From Burkholderia cenocepacia (lineage in GTDB: Bacteria > Pseudomonadota > Gammaproteobacteria > Burkholderiales > Burkholderiaceae): a stretch of DNA of 64,000 nt. Positions 42,528 through 52,100 of the stretch are shown here, piece by piece (position 1 is the stretch's first letter; the number at the start of each line of letters is the position of its first letter). Below the pieces are notes generated by a model. It did not search any database. It saw nothing but the letters and a program-made list of their open reading frames with translations, and was not told where the DNA came from. A program made the position numbers and the translations under genes. The stretch spans positions 2,480,001 through 2,544,000 of the forward strand of contig NZ_CP060040.1 in the NCBI RefSeq assembly GCF_014211915.1, in the 5' to 3' direction.

Positions 42528-44348
42528 TCAGGCGAGCAGCTTCTCGACGAGCGTGCCGAGCTCGCGCAGGTGAACCGGCTTCGGCAGGAACGCGTCGAAC
42601 ACCCGCTGGTTCTCGCGCAGCGCGGCCGATTCATACGCGCTGACGCCGAGGATCGCCGGATGCCGACCGTCGTCGTCGGGTTGCGCCATGGCGCGAATGC
42701 GCCGCGCCACGTCGAATCCGCTCAGGTCCGGCAGTTCGAGATCGAGCACGACGAGATCGTAGCGGCCCGTACCGAAGCGCGCGGCGCCTTCCTGTCCGGT
42801 GCCGCACAGATCCACCTCGAGGCCGAGCGCCGACAGCATCGCGCCGAGCGTTTCGCGTGCGTTGTCGTTGTCGTCGACTACCAGCGCGCGCCGGCCGCGG
42901 TGCGCCGGTACGGCCGGCAGCGCGGGCACGTCGCCAGCCGCGGTGCCCGCCGTATCGGCGCCCGGCACTTCGACCGGCAGCGTCACGACGAACTCGCTGC
43001 CTTCGCCGACCACGCTACGCACGTCCACATGCCCGCGCAGCGTCGTCACGATTTCGCGCACGACCGCGAGCCCCATGCCGATCCCGTCGACGTGCAACCC
43101 GACTGCGTCGTTCGCGCGATAGAACGGCTCGAAGATCTTCGACAGATGCTGCTTCGCGATGCCGGCGCCGGTGTCGCGCACGGCGATCCTCACCTGCTGG
43201 CCGGCCGGCGCGTCGGCGAGCGTGATCGCCACCGTGATCGAGCCGCCGGTCGTGTACTTGACCGAGTTCTCGATCAGGTTCGACAGTACCTGTCGCAGCA
43301 GCTTGCGATCTGAGCAGATCGCGAGGCCGGCCGGCTCGACGTGCTGCGTGACCGTGATCCGTTTCGTCGCGATCCTCTCGCGCAGCGGTTCGAGCACTTC
43401 GGCAAGCAGCGGCGCGATGCCGACGGTATCGAGTTCGGCGACGCGCTTCGTCGAGCGTAGCTTGATGTAGTCGGTGAGGTCCTTGACGAGCGCCTCCAGC
43501 GACAGCGCGGAATTCTGCAGCCGCCGGATCGTCTTCAGGTTCGCATCCGATTGCGGGCGCGCGAGCAGGATCTCGATCGATCCGCAGATCGCCTGCAGCG
43601 GCGTGCGCAGCTCGTGGCTGACCATCCCGAGGAACGCGTTCTTCGCCTCGATCATCTCGAACGCGCGGTCGGACGCCTTGCGCTCCGCATCGAGCGCCGC
43701 GTTTTGCCGCTCCAGCAGATCGTCGCGCGTGCGCATCGTATAGAACAGCAGCAGGAACAGCGCGCACAGGATCACGCCGAGCACGATGCCGAGGATCAGG
43801 ATCGCGCGCTGCTTGTCCTTCAGTTGATGGAACGTGAAATCGCGCTGCGCCATTTCGATCGCGCGGAAGTAGTTCGCGAGGCCGTTGACCTTCGGCCAGT
43901 ACGCGTTGACTTCATCGATCACCTGACGCGCCTGCTTCGGCGAGTCGCGCAGCAGCGGCACTTCGCGTTTCAGGCGCGTCATGAATTCGCCGAGCGCGTC
44001 GATCTCGTTGCGCGCGCGCGGGATGCGCAGCCAGTATTGGGACACTTCCGACGGCCGCTGCAGGAACCCGAACGACACCGACAGGCTGTCGAGCTGCATC
44101 TGCAGGTGATCGAAGTCATCGTCCTCGCGCGTCGCGTAGAGAATCAGCTGGCGATCGAAGCGGGTATACACGTTGCGGTATTGCGCGGCGGTCCAGAACA
44201 CGCCTTCGCGCGGCCCCTCGAGCACGCCCTCGTTGACCGAGGTGGCGAGGAGATCCCACAGCAGGAACGCCCACGCGGCGAACCCCATGATCCACAGCGA
44301 GCCGAGGACCAGGATGATCTTTCTATTTTTCCATCGCCGCCGCGTCAT
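42528..44348 (-). CDS. Hybrid sensor histidine kinase (HisKA-HATPase-REC)
   Basis: A 606-residue membrane kinase. TM1 (IILVLGSLWIMGFAAWAFLLW) and TM2 (ILILGIVLGVILCALFLLLFY, near 183-203) bracket an all-helical periplasmic domain of about 150 residues. The H-box GMVSHELRTPLQAICGS has His near 243. The N-box SNLIENSVKY and G-boxes DTGAGIAK and GIGMGLAVV are intact. The C-terminal receiver begins ALVVDDNDNARE near 488, with phospho-Asp in VVLDLELPDLSG near 533 and Lys in FLPKPVHL. There is no Hpt. It is the third gene of an operon with a BetR-domain regulator and a periplasmic molybdopterin-fold protein, which may present the signal. Confidence 0.88.
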   Translation of the reverse strand: MTRRRWKNRKIILVLGSLWIMGFAAWAFLLWDLLATSVNEGVLEGPREGVFWTAAQYRNVYTRFDRQLILYATREDDDFDHLQMQLDSLSVSFGFLQRPSEVSQYWLRIPRARNEIDALGEFMTRLKREVPLLRDSPKQARQVIDEVNAYWPKVNGLANYFRAIEMAQRDFTFHQLKDKQRAILILGIVLGVILCALFLLLFYTMRTRDDLLERQNAALDAERKASDRAFEMIEAKNAFLGMVSHELRTPLQAICGSIEILLARPQSDANLKTIRRLQNSALSLEALVKDLTDYIKLRSTKRVAELDTVGIAPLLAEVLEPLRERIATKRITVTQHVEPAGLAICSDRKLLRQVLSNLIENSVKYTTGGSITVAITLADAPAGQQVRIAVRDTGAGIAKQHLSKIFEPFYRANDAVGLHVDGIGMGLAVVREIVTTLRGHVDVRSVVGEGSEFVVTLPVEVPGADTAGTAAGDVPALPAVPAHRGRRALVVDDNDNARETLGAMLSALGLEVDLCGTGQEGAARFGTGRYDLVVLDLELPDLSGFDVARRIRAMAQPDDDGRHPAILGVSAYESAALRENQRVFDAFLPKPVHLRELGTLVEKLLA

Positions 44349-44349
44349 G

Positions 44350-44853
44350 TCACTTCACGGTCAGACCGATGATCTGCCACGCGAACTTCGCTTCGCCGAG
44401 CGGCGTCTTCAGCTCGTCGGGATACTGGTCGCGCGGATACATGATCCACAGCGGGCCGTAGTTGTCGTTGCCGAGCACCTTGCCGTTCATCGTCCGCGCG
44501 AGGATCACGCCGTACTTGGCGGCATCGGATACGGGAATCGTGAACGTGTATTCGTCGATGCAGCGGAATTCGATCTGCGTGCCGTGCGCGCCGACCGTCT
44601 TCAGCACGTCGGACAGGCGCGGCCCGGTGAAGGTCGCTTTCGGCGTCCAGCTCGTCGACGTGACGATCGTATGCTGCGGCAGCGCCATTAGCGCCTGCTC
44701 GGAAAAGACGTAGGTCATTTTCCCCTGTTGGTTGCTCTTGCTGATCTTGCCGTCGACGGTAAACGTGAACGACGACGCGGCCCACGCCGCGACGGTCATC
44801 CCGAGCAGGCAGGCCGTCAGCAGGCTTTTGATCCAGATGGTTGAAACGCGCAT
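44350..44853 (-). CDS. Periplasmic molybdopterin-oxidoreductase-fold protein (COG3915-like)
   Basis: A 167-residue exported protein with a signal peptide (SLLTACLLGMTVAAWA). The mature domain (FTFTVDGKISKSNQQGKMTYVFSEQALMALPQHTIVTSTSWTPKATFTGPRLSDVLKTVGAHG ... IPVSDAAKYGVILARTMNGKVLG ... GPLWIMYPRDQYPDEL) is that of a conserved family related to the sulfite-oxidase molybdopterin domain. A single Cys in EFRCIDEYTF could be a metal or cofactor ligand, but cofactor binding is unproven. The gene ends 1 bp before the kinase start, so the two are tightly coupled. Confidence 0.78.
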   Translation of the reverse strand: MRVSTIWIKSLLTACLLGMTVAAWAASSFTFTVDGKISKSNQQGKMTYVFSEQALMALPQHTIVTSTSWTPKATFTGPRLSDVLKTVGAHGTQIEFRCIDEYTFTIPVSDAAKYGVILARTMNGKVLGNDNYGPLWIMYPRDQYPDELKTPLGEAKFAWQIIGLTVK

Positions 44854-44915
44854 GTCTTTCCCTCGGTCTGGTGGTGCGGGTAGCGGGTTGTCGTTCCGGC
44901 CGCGGTTTCCGGTTC

Positions 44916-45788
44916 TCAGTTCGCGGCCGACGCCGCCGGCAGCGTGAGTTTCAGTTCGCGGGCGACTTCCGCGAACAGGATCGGCAGGCGCACCGGCTTT
45001 TCTTCGCAGCGCGCGTTGTAGTGCGACACGATGTGCGCGATTTCGTCCTCGCTCGCTTCGCCGGTCGAGATCTTGCCGGTCAGCAGGAAGATCGGCGCGC
45101 CGCTGTTCTCGCTCGAGCGGATGCCGCGCACGAGTTCGGCGGCCGTCTGGTCGCCGAGCATCCAGTCGAGGATGTAGCCGTCGAAATCCTCGACTTCCAG
45201 CGCCTTGCGGAAGCTCGCGCCGTCGAAGTACGGAATCGCGTTCACGCCTTTCTCGATGAAATATTCACAGACCGTTTCGGCGACGTCGTGCGAATCGTCG
45301 ACCACGGCGATCCGCGCCGCGTACACGTTCGGCTGCGCCGAGCGCAGCTCGATCAGGTCGACCGGATACGTGCGGCCCTCGCGTGCATGCTCGCGCTCGG
45401 TGACGATCCATTCGCCCTGCCACTGCAGCGCGACGAAATCCGTTTCGATCTGGCTGGTGGCCTTCGTCGAGATCGCGGCGCGGCAGCGAAAGCGCTTCGA
45501 CTCGATCACGAACGTCGCGTCGATCATCTCGGCCGCGGCCGGCTGCGTGCCCTTGTCGTCGAGCAGGATCGCGGGCGGCACGCCGAAGTGCGTCGCGATG
45601 TCCTGCAACTGCGACAGGTTCCACGGAATCAGACCTTTCATCTTGCGCGTGACGACCGAGAAGCTCAGGCCGAGCACGTTCGCGATCGTCGTGTTGTGAC
45701 TGCGCGGCGGAATGCCGTTCCGGTTCAGGAGATCGCGCACCTTGTTGGCGGTGATGAGATCGACGTTGGCCTGCTCGGTGGTGGACAT
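44916..45788 (-). CDS. BetR-domain DNA-binding protein with C-terminal receiver
   Basis: A 290-residue regulator of reversed architecture. The N-terminal 60 residues (NKVRDLLNRNGIPPRSHNTTIANVLGLSFSVVTRKMKGLIPWNLSQLQDIATHFG) are a BetR/XRE-like helix-turn-helix. The C-terminal part is a receiver (ARIAVVDDSHDVAETV; phospho-Asp in GYILDWMLGDQTAAEL; IFLLTGKI; Lys in CEEKPVRL). A 70-residue linker joins them. The start at the ATG at 45786-45788 is favoured over one 39 bp upstream. It heads the operon with the molybdopterin-fold protein and the hybrid kinase, whose phosphate it probably receives. Confidence 0.82.
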   Translation of the reverse strand: MSTTEQANVDLITANKVRDLLNRNGIPPRSHNTTIANVLGLSFSVVTRKMKGLIPWNLSQLQDIATHFGVPPAILLDDKGTQPAAAEMIDATFVIESKRFRCRAAISTKATSQIETDFVALQWQGEWIVTEREHAREGRTYPVDLIELRSAQPNVYAARIAVVDDSHDVAETVCEYFIEKGVNAIPYFDGASFRKALEVEDFDGYILDWMLGDQTAAELVRGIRSSENSGAPIFLLTGKISTGEASEDEIAHIVSHYNARCEEKPVRLPILFAEVARELKLTLPAASAAN

Positions 45789-46151
45789 CTCGATGGGGTC
45801 TCCAGGGGTTTTGGCGAGGGAGAGCATATCAAAGCTGACGCGTCACGCAAACTTTAAAGACGCGAAGGACCTTGACATGCCATTTTTCTCCATTATTATT
45901 GCTCACCACGTCACTATTGTTTTCCGCGTCATGTTTGGAGATCGATCCCGGCATAGTCGGGTCAGCGAAAAGCGGCAGCAATGAAATAGTGACGGAACGA
46001 TTCGAAGAGAGAACCTGAGAGAGCCTAGGACTGCGTGTCGGCGTGGGCGGATGGAATTGTATCCGCTGCGCCGCGCGCAACCAGGTACGAGCTCACGGGG
46101 TGGGATAGCTCGAAGAATTGCGGCGCCAATAAAACTTGAGGAAAGTACCAA
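45789..46151. promoter_or_regulatory. Divergent promoter region with a spaced 10-bp inverted repeat
   Basis: CGTCACTATT (45909-45918) recurs as its exact complement AATAGTGACG (45985-45994), 66 bp apart. A TGACGCGTCA palindrome lies at 45836-45845. The stretch 45880-45930 is AT-rich. This region drives the signalling operon leftwards and the Sel1 lipoprotein rightwards, so the two sites may bind one regulator. Confidence 0.5.
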
Positions 46152-46739
46152 ATGTATCGCCGTTTACTCGCACCGGGGCTGCTGTTGCTGTTGGCCGCGT
46201 GCGCGCAGGATCCGTCGGTGACTGCCGGCACGGTACGGATCTGCGACGACACCGGTTGTTCCGATCGCCCTAAAGATCAGGTCTCCTATCAAAAAAGGGA
46301 CGATGCGGAAGACCGGGACGATCCGCGCATCGCCGCGCTCAAGCAAACCGCGAAGACCCAGCCGAAGGCCGCCTACGACCTCGGCCTGCGCTATTTCCGC
46401 GGCGACGGCGTGCGCCAGGACAGCTACCAGGCGCTCAAGTGGATGCGCGAGGCGGCCGAACGCGGCGACCTGAACGCGCAGAAGGCGCTCGGCAGTTTCT
46501 ACCTGTTCGGCCTCGAGGAAATGGGCTCGGATGCGCGCGAAGCGGAGAAGTGGCTGTCGATCGCGGCCGCTCGCGGCGACAAGGAATCGAAAAAGCTGCT
46601 CGATCTCGCGCGCAAGGCGAAGAAAGAGGACGAAGAAGACTGGAAATGGCGCACGCAATGGCGTGACACCTATTACGGCTACTGGTACTCGGGCTATCCG
46701 TACTACGGCGTCTGGCAGCAGACGTACTGGTACTACTGA
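46152..46739 (+). CDS. Sel1-repeat lipoprotein
   Basis: A 195-residue protein with a lipoprotein signal (LLLLLAACAQ). Two Sel1-like repeats are visible (PKAAYDLGLRYFRGDGVRQDSYQALKWMREAAERG and NAQKALGSFYLFGLEEMGSDAREAEKWLSIAAARG), followed by a charged segment and an unusual C-terminus rich in Trp/Tyr (YYGYWYSGYPYYGVWQQTYWYY). Sel1 repeats mediate protein contacts. It starts the group of three lipoprotein genes divergent from the BetR operon. Confidence 0.85.
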   Translation: MYRRLLAPGLLLLLAACAQDPSVTAGTVRICDDTGCSDRPKDQVSYQKRDDAEDRDDPRIAALKQTAKTQPKAAYDLGLRYFRGDGVRQDSYQALKWMREAAERGDLNAQKALGSFYLFGLEEMGSDAREAEKWLSIAAARGDKESKKLLDLARKAKKEDEEDWKWRTQWRDTYYGYWYSGYPYYGVWQQTYWYY

Positions 46740-46859
46740 CCGGGCATCGCAACGGGGGCAGCCGCGGGGAGACCACCATCGCGCGCCGCGCCGGGGGGCT
46801 TATCGAAGTTCGCACGGACACATAAGCCGAACAACGACTCTAATCGATCGACAACGACA

Positions 46860-47687
46860 ATGAAGACCAACCTTCTCCAACGTCTCACTCAAGGTGCGCT
46901 GGTGGCAGCGCTTGGCGCGTCCGTCGCGGGTTGCGGCGGCGTGGTGACGCCCGGCGGGCAGAACGCCGGCGTGACGGGCGCCGCGGCTGGCGGCGCGAGC
47001 GCCGGCGCCGATTCGCAACTGCAGCGCTGCACGTCGCCGCTCGGCACGATCGCGGTCGACGACGGCCGCAATGCCGACTGGTGGGGCCAGTTCGGCAGCG
47101 CCACCAAGGTGACGAGCATCGATCCGCTGCTGCGGCTGGCGGTGCAGCAGTCGAACTGCTTCGTGATCACGTCGATCGGCAACCAGAAGAGCGACGCACG
47201 CCTGTCGCGCATCACGCAGCTGCAGCGCAACTCGGGCGAATACCGCGCGGGCTCGAAGCAGCAGAAGGGCCAGCGCGTCGCGGCCGACTACTACATGGAG
47301 CCGCAGATCGTGATCAACGATTCGCCGATCGGCGGGATCGGCAGCATGATCGGCGGGCTGATCGGCAACAGCGCGGTGGCGGCGGTGGCGGGCCATCTGC
47401 AGACGAAGGCGTCGGTGGTGACGCTGACGCTGTTCGACGTGCGCTCGGCGGTGCAGATCGCGGCGTCGGAAGGCAGCTCGACGGCGACCAACTACGGCGC
47501 GGCGCTGGGCGGCTTCGGCGGCGGCGTGGGTGGTGCGCTGGCGGGCTTCTCGTCGACGCCGGAAGGCAAGGCGACGGTCGTCGCGTTCATCGATGCGTAC
47601 AACAAGATGGTCGTCGCGCTGCGCAGCTACAAGGCGCAGGACGTCAAGGGCGGGCTGGGCCGCGGTGGCCAGCTGCAGGTCAACTGA
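46860..47687 (+). CDS. CsgG/HfaB-family lipoprotein
   Basis: A 275-residue lipoprotein (signal ending VAGCGG). The mature domain contains the CsgG/HfaB profile: IDPLLRLAVQQSNCFVITSI, RAGSKQQKGQRVAADYYMEPQIVINDSPIGGIG and VVTLTLFDVRSAVQIAASEGSS. CsgG-like proteins form outer-membrane secretion pores for amyloid fibres, or act in holdfast attachment. No curli subunit genes were recognised nearby, so the partner is unknown; the repeat lipoprotein that follows is a candidate. Confidence 0.8.
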   Translation: MKTNLLQRLTQGALVAALGASVAGCGGVVTPGGQNAGVTGAAAGGASAGADSQLQRCTSPLGTIAVDDGRNADWWGQFGSATKVTSIDPLLRLAVQQSNCFVITSIGNQKSDARLSRITQLQRNSGEYRAGSKQQKGQRVAADYYMEPQIVINDSPIGGIGSMIGGLIGNSAVAAVAGHLQTKASVVTLTLFDVRSAVQIAASEGSSTATNYGAALGGFGGGVGGALAGFSSTPEGKATVVAFIDAYNKMVVALRSYKAQDVKGGLGRGGQLQVN

Positions 47688-47823
47688 CGTCGTCGGGCCG
47701 GCGGGGGGCGCCGGCCGATGGCTGATTCCCGATGTCTGATTCGTGATTCGTGAGGGTCGGTGCGCGCGGCACGATGCGCGCGCACTGGCTGCGTTCGTCC
47801 TGTTCGTTCGGAAGGTGATCCCG

Positions 47824-48843
47824 ATGAAAGCCGTTGCACTGATTGCATTGACTTGCCTGGCGCTGACCGCTTGCGGCGGCGACGACAATTCCTCGCCCGC
47901 CGCGTCCGGCGGATCGGGCACGACCAACAACGGCGGCAGCGGCGGGACCGGCGGCACCGGTTCGGGCGGCACGGGTTCCGGCGGCAACGGCGGTTCGGGT
48001 GGCTCGGGCGGCAGCACGCTGACATGGCGCTACGAGGCGCAGCCTGTCGCGGCCGACAAGGCGAGCTTCCTGACGCTGATCAACAACGAAGGCGCGAAGG
48101 GCTATCGCTATCTGGGCGACTACTTCTACACGGCGGGCAACGGCGGAACGCAGTCGATCTTCGTGAACGACGGTACCGCGCAGACCTACACGTACCAGTT
48201 GCAGGCGGCGCCGGCCGACATGACGTCCTTCGTCAACGCGGCCAACGCGCAAGGGGCGAGCGGCTACCGCTACGAAGGGCCGCTCACGTACGGCGATCTC
48301 TATCGCAAGGATGGCGGTTCGTCCGCCACCTACACGTACACGACGACCGGCCTGCCTGCCGATGCCAACGCGTTCCTCACGCAGGCGAACGGCCAGGGCC
48401 AGTCGGGCTACTGGTTGCTCGGCCCGCTGATGGTGGGCGCCGTGCAGGCGAACGTGTACATGAAGAACAACGCGTCGAACGCGACCTATACGTACGACGC
48501 GCTGGCGCCGACGTCGACCGTCAACGACTTCATCGCACAGGCCAACAGCGAAGGGGCGAAGGGTTATCGCGCGAAGGGCGGCATGGCATTCGGCACCGCG
48601 ATCTCGTGGATCTACGTGAAGGATCAGACGCAGTCGCCGACCTTCTCGTACGAGTCGGCCGCGATCCAGTCGACCGGCGCGAGCTTCGTGCAGCAGGCGA
48701 ACACGTTCGGCGCGCAGGGCGCCGCCTATCTGAGCGATATCGCGCTCGGCTCCCCCGCGCCGGTGATGGCGTCGTTCTATTTCACGCCGAAGAACTGCAC
48801 GGGCTTCCTGTGCACGACGCTGAATCCGCTCACGCAGAACTGA
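47824..48843 (+). CDS. Repeat lipoprotein with five ~50-residue tandem repeats
   Basis: A 339-residue lipoprotein; start at the ATG at 47824, lipobox LALTAC. A Gly/Ser/Thr-rich tether (residues about 25-65) leads to five degenerate repeats with the pattern TYTY....P....F...AN..GA.GYRY.G......Y.KD, beginning near WRYEAQPVAADK, TYTYQLQAAPAD, TYTYTTTGLPAD, TYTYDALAPTST and TFSYESAAIQST. The C-terminus has one Cys pair (NCTGFLC). The repeat is aromatic and polar, as in surface beta-structures. I do not recognise the family. It follows the CsgG-like gene after 136 bp. Confidence 0.75.
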   Translation: MKAVALIALTCLALTACGGDDNSSPAASGGSGTTNNGGSGGTGGTGSGGTGSGGNGGSGGSGGSTLTWRYEAQPVAADKASFLTLINNEGAKGYRYLGDYFYTAGNGGTQSIFVNDGTAQTYTYQLQAAPADMTSFVNAANAQGASGYRYEGPLTYGDLYRKDGGSSATYTYTTTGLPADANAFLTQANGQGQSGYWLLGPLMVGAVQANVYMKNNASNATYTYDALAPTSTVNDFIAQANSEGAKGYRAKGGMAFGTAISWIYVKDQTQSPTFSYESAAIQSTGASFVQQANTFGAQGAAYLSDIALGSPAPVMASFYFTPKNCTGFLCTTLNPLTQN

Positions 48844-49184
48844 GCGCACGCGCAACGAAGGCGGCCCGGCCGGCCGTCGCCGTTGCGCATCACGGCGCGC
48901 CGCCCGGCGCGCGCGATGGCGGCCCGCGCATCGCCGGCCGCCGGCTTTTCCCCTGTTCGGGCGGCTGCTGCGTGGCGGTCGTGCGACCGGATTTTCGGTC
49001 GAGTTCCAAATATCTACTCAATTCAGTTTGACTTGTACTAAAAGAGTCGAGCTCGACTGATTTTCGATGCACCGTTTGGCATGATCGGTGCACGTTCATT
49101 TCCAAAGCTCCAGCACGATGCAGGCGCTCGCCTGCCGGAAGGTGCATTTCCCCCTCCGCCCGCGAAGCCGCTCCGTGCAGTGTC
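48844..49184. promoter_or_regulatory. Upstream region of the kinase cluster with palindromes
   Basis: AGTCGAGCTCGACT (49045-49058) is a perfect 14-bp palindrome. TGCACCG-N11-CGGTGCA (49068-49092) is a 7-bp inverted repeat. A TTGACTTG element precedes them. The last 180 bp are more AT-rich than the coding DNA and probably contain the promoter for the kinase at 49185. Confidence 0.45.
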
Positions 49185-52100
49185 ATGCCAAACAGCACGC
49201 TCCAGTCCATTCGTCGCTACCAGAGCATTTCGATGTTCGGCGGCGGTATCGTCGTGACGATCCTGATCCTGATCGCCTGCGGGCTCGGGATGGCGTCGAT
49301 CGTCTACGGCTACCTGAATGGCGAGCGGCGCAATTTCGCGAACGGGATGGAAGAGACGTTCGACGAGATACAGGTGAGCGAGACGTCGTTCCGCAACGGC
49401 GTCGCGAATACGCAACTGATCTGGCGCGAACTGGGCCCGGCGCCCCGCCGGATCGTGAACGATTTCTTCGACAACAACCAGCAACTCGCGATCACGCCGT
49501 ATCCGTCGCTCGTGGTGGGCGTGCCCGGACAGACGGACGCGCGCGCGGAGGTCGCGCGCTATCTCTCGTTGTCGTTCATCCTGTCGCGCATCTGCGCGGC
49601 CAGCTCGCTCAATCGTGGGCGTGTGCTGGAGGGCTATCACTACAGCACGCGCACGGGCCTGTTCGGGCTCGTGCCGCATCTGTCGCGCGAGAATCCCGCG
49701 CTCGCGACGCCGGCCGCGCGTGCGGGCGTGCTGGAAGCGCTGCGGGTCGACTTCGCCGAACCCCGGTCGGCGTCTTCGCCGGCCCAGCCGCGCGTGCACT
49801 GGCTGCCGCCGTACGTCAATCCGGTCACCGGGCGCACGCGTATCCGGATCGCCGCCGAGGCCGTCGCGGAAGGCGAGCCGTTCGCGGTGCTCGTGACCGA
49901 ATATGCGCCCGACTACCTGCTGTCGTGGCTCGCCGAGCGCACGTCGGAAGGCACGTTCTTCATCACGACCGCCGACAACCGGCTCGTCGCGATGGATCCG
50001 GCAGCCGCGGCGGTTCCCGGGCTGGCCGGGCGCCTGCTCGGGCTCGACGTCGCGCATGCGGGCACGGCTGCCGGCGCGCCGCTCGTGCGCGACGGTTTCG
50101 TCGTGTTCCGGGGCGCGCTCGGCAAGACCGGCTGGACGATCGCGTATGCGCTGTCGTGGTCCGATATCGCGTCCGGCATCGGTGTGCAGGCGGGTGCGCT
50201 GGCCGCTTCGACGCTGGTCGCGATCGCCGTGATGTGGTGGCTGTTGATCCGCTTTTTCCGGCGCGTGTTGATTCCCGTCTACGCACGTTCGCAGCGCGTG
50301 TTCGACAGCGAGGATCTGTGTCGTCACGTGGTCGAGATGGCGCCGGTCGGTATCGGGCTCGTGTCGCTGGCCGACCGGCGCATCATGCTCGCCAGTACCG
50401 CGCTGACCGAGATCGCCGCTCGGTTCGGCGGCGATCGGGCGGCGTTGTCGGAGCAGATCGTCGACCGTTACGAGGCTTTCCTGTCGAGCGGCGGCGCAGA
50501 CGGGGCGATGCGCGTCAACCTGCTGATGGACGTCCCCGGTGCGGGCATGGATGCGGAGCCGATGCATCTCGAGGTGATCGCACGCGGTGCGCGCTACCAG
50601 GGCGACGTGGTGCTGATCGCGGCCGTCGTCGATGCGACCGCGAAGCAGCAGTTCGTGCGGAAGCTGGAGGAGGCCGTCCGCGCGGCGGATTCCTCGAACG
50701 CCGCGAAGTCGTCGTTCCTCGCGGCGATGAGTCACGAGATTCGGACCCCGCTCAACGTGATTCTCGGCAATCTCGAGCTGCTTTCCCGCTCGGCGCTGGA
50801 CGCATCGCAGCAAAGCCGCGTCCAGACATTGCGCACGTCGGCCGAGGGCCTGCTCGCGATCGTCAGCGACGTCCTCGATTTCTCGAAGATCGAGGCGGGC
50901 GCGATGTCGGTGGAGTCGATCGAGTTCGACGTAATGGCGGTGGTCGAGCGCGAGCTTGCCGCGTTCGCACCCGTCGCGAAGGCGAAAGGACTGCAATTGC
51001 TCGCGGAAATCGACGCGTGCGGCGCGCAGCGCATGCGCGGCGACCCGACGCGGCTCGGCCAGGTGTTCGCCAACCTGCTGAGCAACGCGATCAAGTTCAC
51101 GAGCGAAGGGCGGGTAACCGCGCGGCTGTCGGTGCGCCGCGACGCGCACGGCGTGTCCGGGCTCGCGCTGGAAGTCGAGGATACCGGCATCGGCATTCCC
51201 GACGAGCAGCGACAGAAGCTGTTCAAGGCGTTCTCGCAGGTCGACGCGTCGATCACCCGGCGCTACGGGGGCTCGGGTCTCGGGCTCGCGCTGTGCGACC
51301 GGCTCGTCACGGCGATGGGCGGTGCGATCTCGGTCGTCAGTGCGCCCGGGATCGGAAGTCGTTTCACCGTGCGCCTGCCGCTGGGCACGGAGATCGACGC
51401 CGATCCCGCGAGCGGCGCCTTCGCCGGCCGTACGCTGATCCTCGTCGCCGCCGAGAACGCGTGGCGCACGTTTGCACGGCCGCATCTCGAACGCTGGGGG
51501 TTCGAGGTCGTCGTCCATCGCAGCCCGACGCAGATCGCTGCCGCGAGCCGCGCGCGCGCGCACGCGATCGTGCTGTTCGGCGACTCCGATACCTGGCGCC
51601 GGGCGGAACTCGACAGCCTGCACGCGGGGGCGGCGCCAATCGTGTTCGCGACGCCGGACGGGCCGCTTCAGCCGTACGTCGCCGGCACGACGATTCGCGT
51701 ATCGGGTTATTCGCTGACCGGGTTGCTGGCCGCGATGACGCTTGCGGCGGCCACGCCCGGCGAACGATGGGTCGTGCCGGAGGACGGTTACGCCCGCCGG
51801 AAGGACGCGCGCGGCGAGCGTCCGTTGCGCGTGCTGCTGGCCGGCGATCCGGCGTCCGGCAGTTCGATGCTCCGGGAGCAACTCGATGCACTGGGGTGCA
51901 CGGTCGCCGAGACGAGGCGCGGCGACGCGGTGCTCGACCGGTTGGCGTCGTCGTCATGGGACATGCTGCTGCTGGGGGGCGATTTGCCCGACATGCGCGC
52001 GTCCGCGCTCGCGCAAGCCGTTCGCGAGCGCGGGCTGTCATGTGTGGTGGTGGCCGTCGTATCGTACCTGATGCCGGACGATGCCGATCGCTATGCGGCG

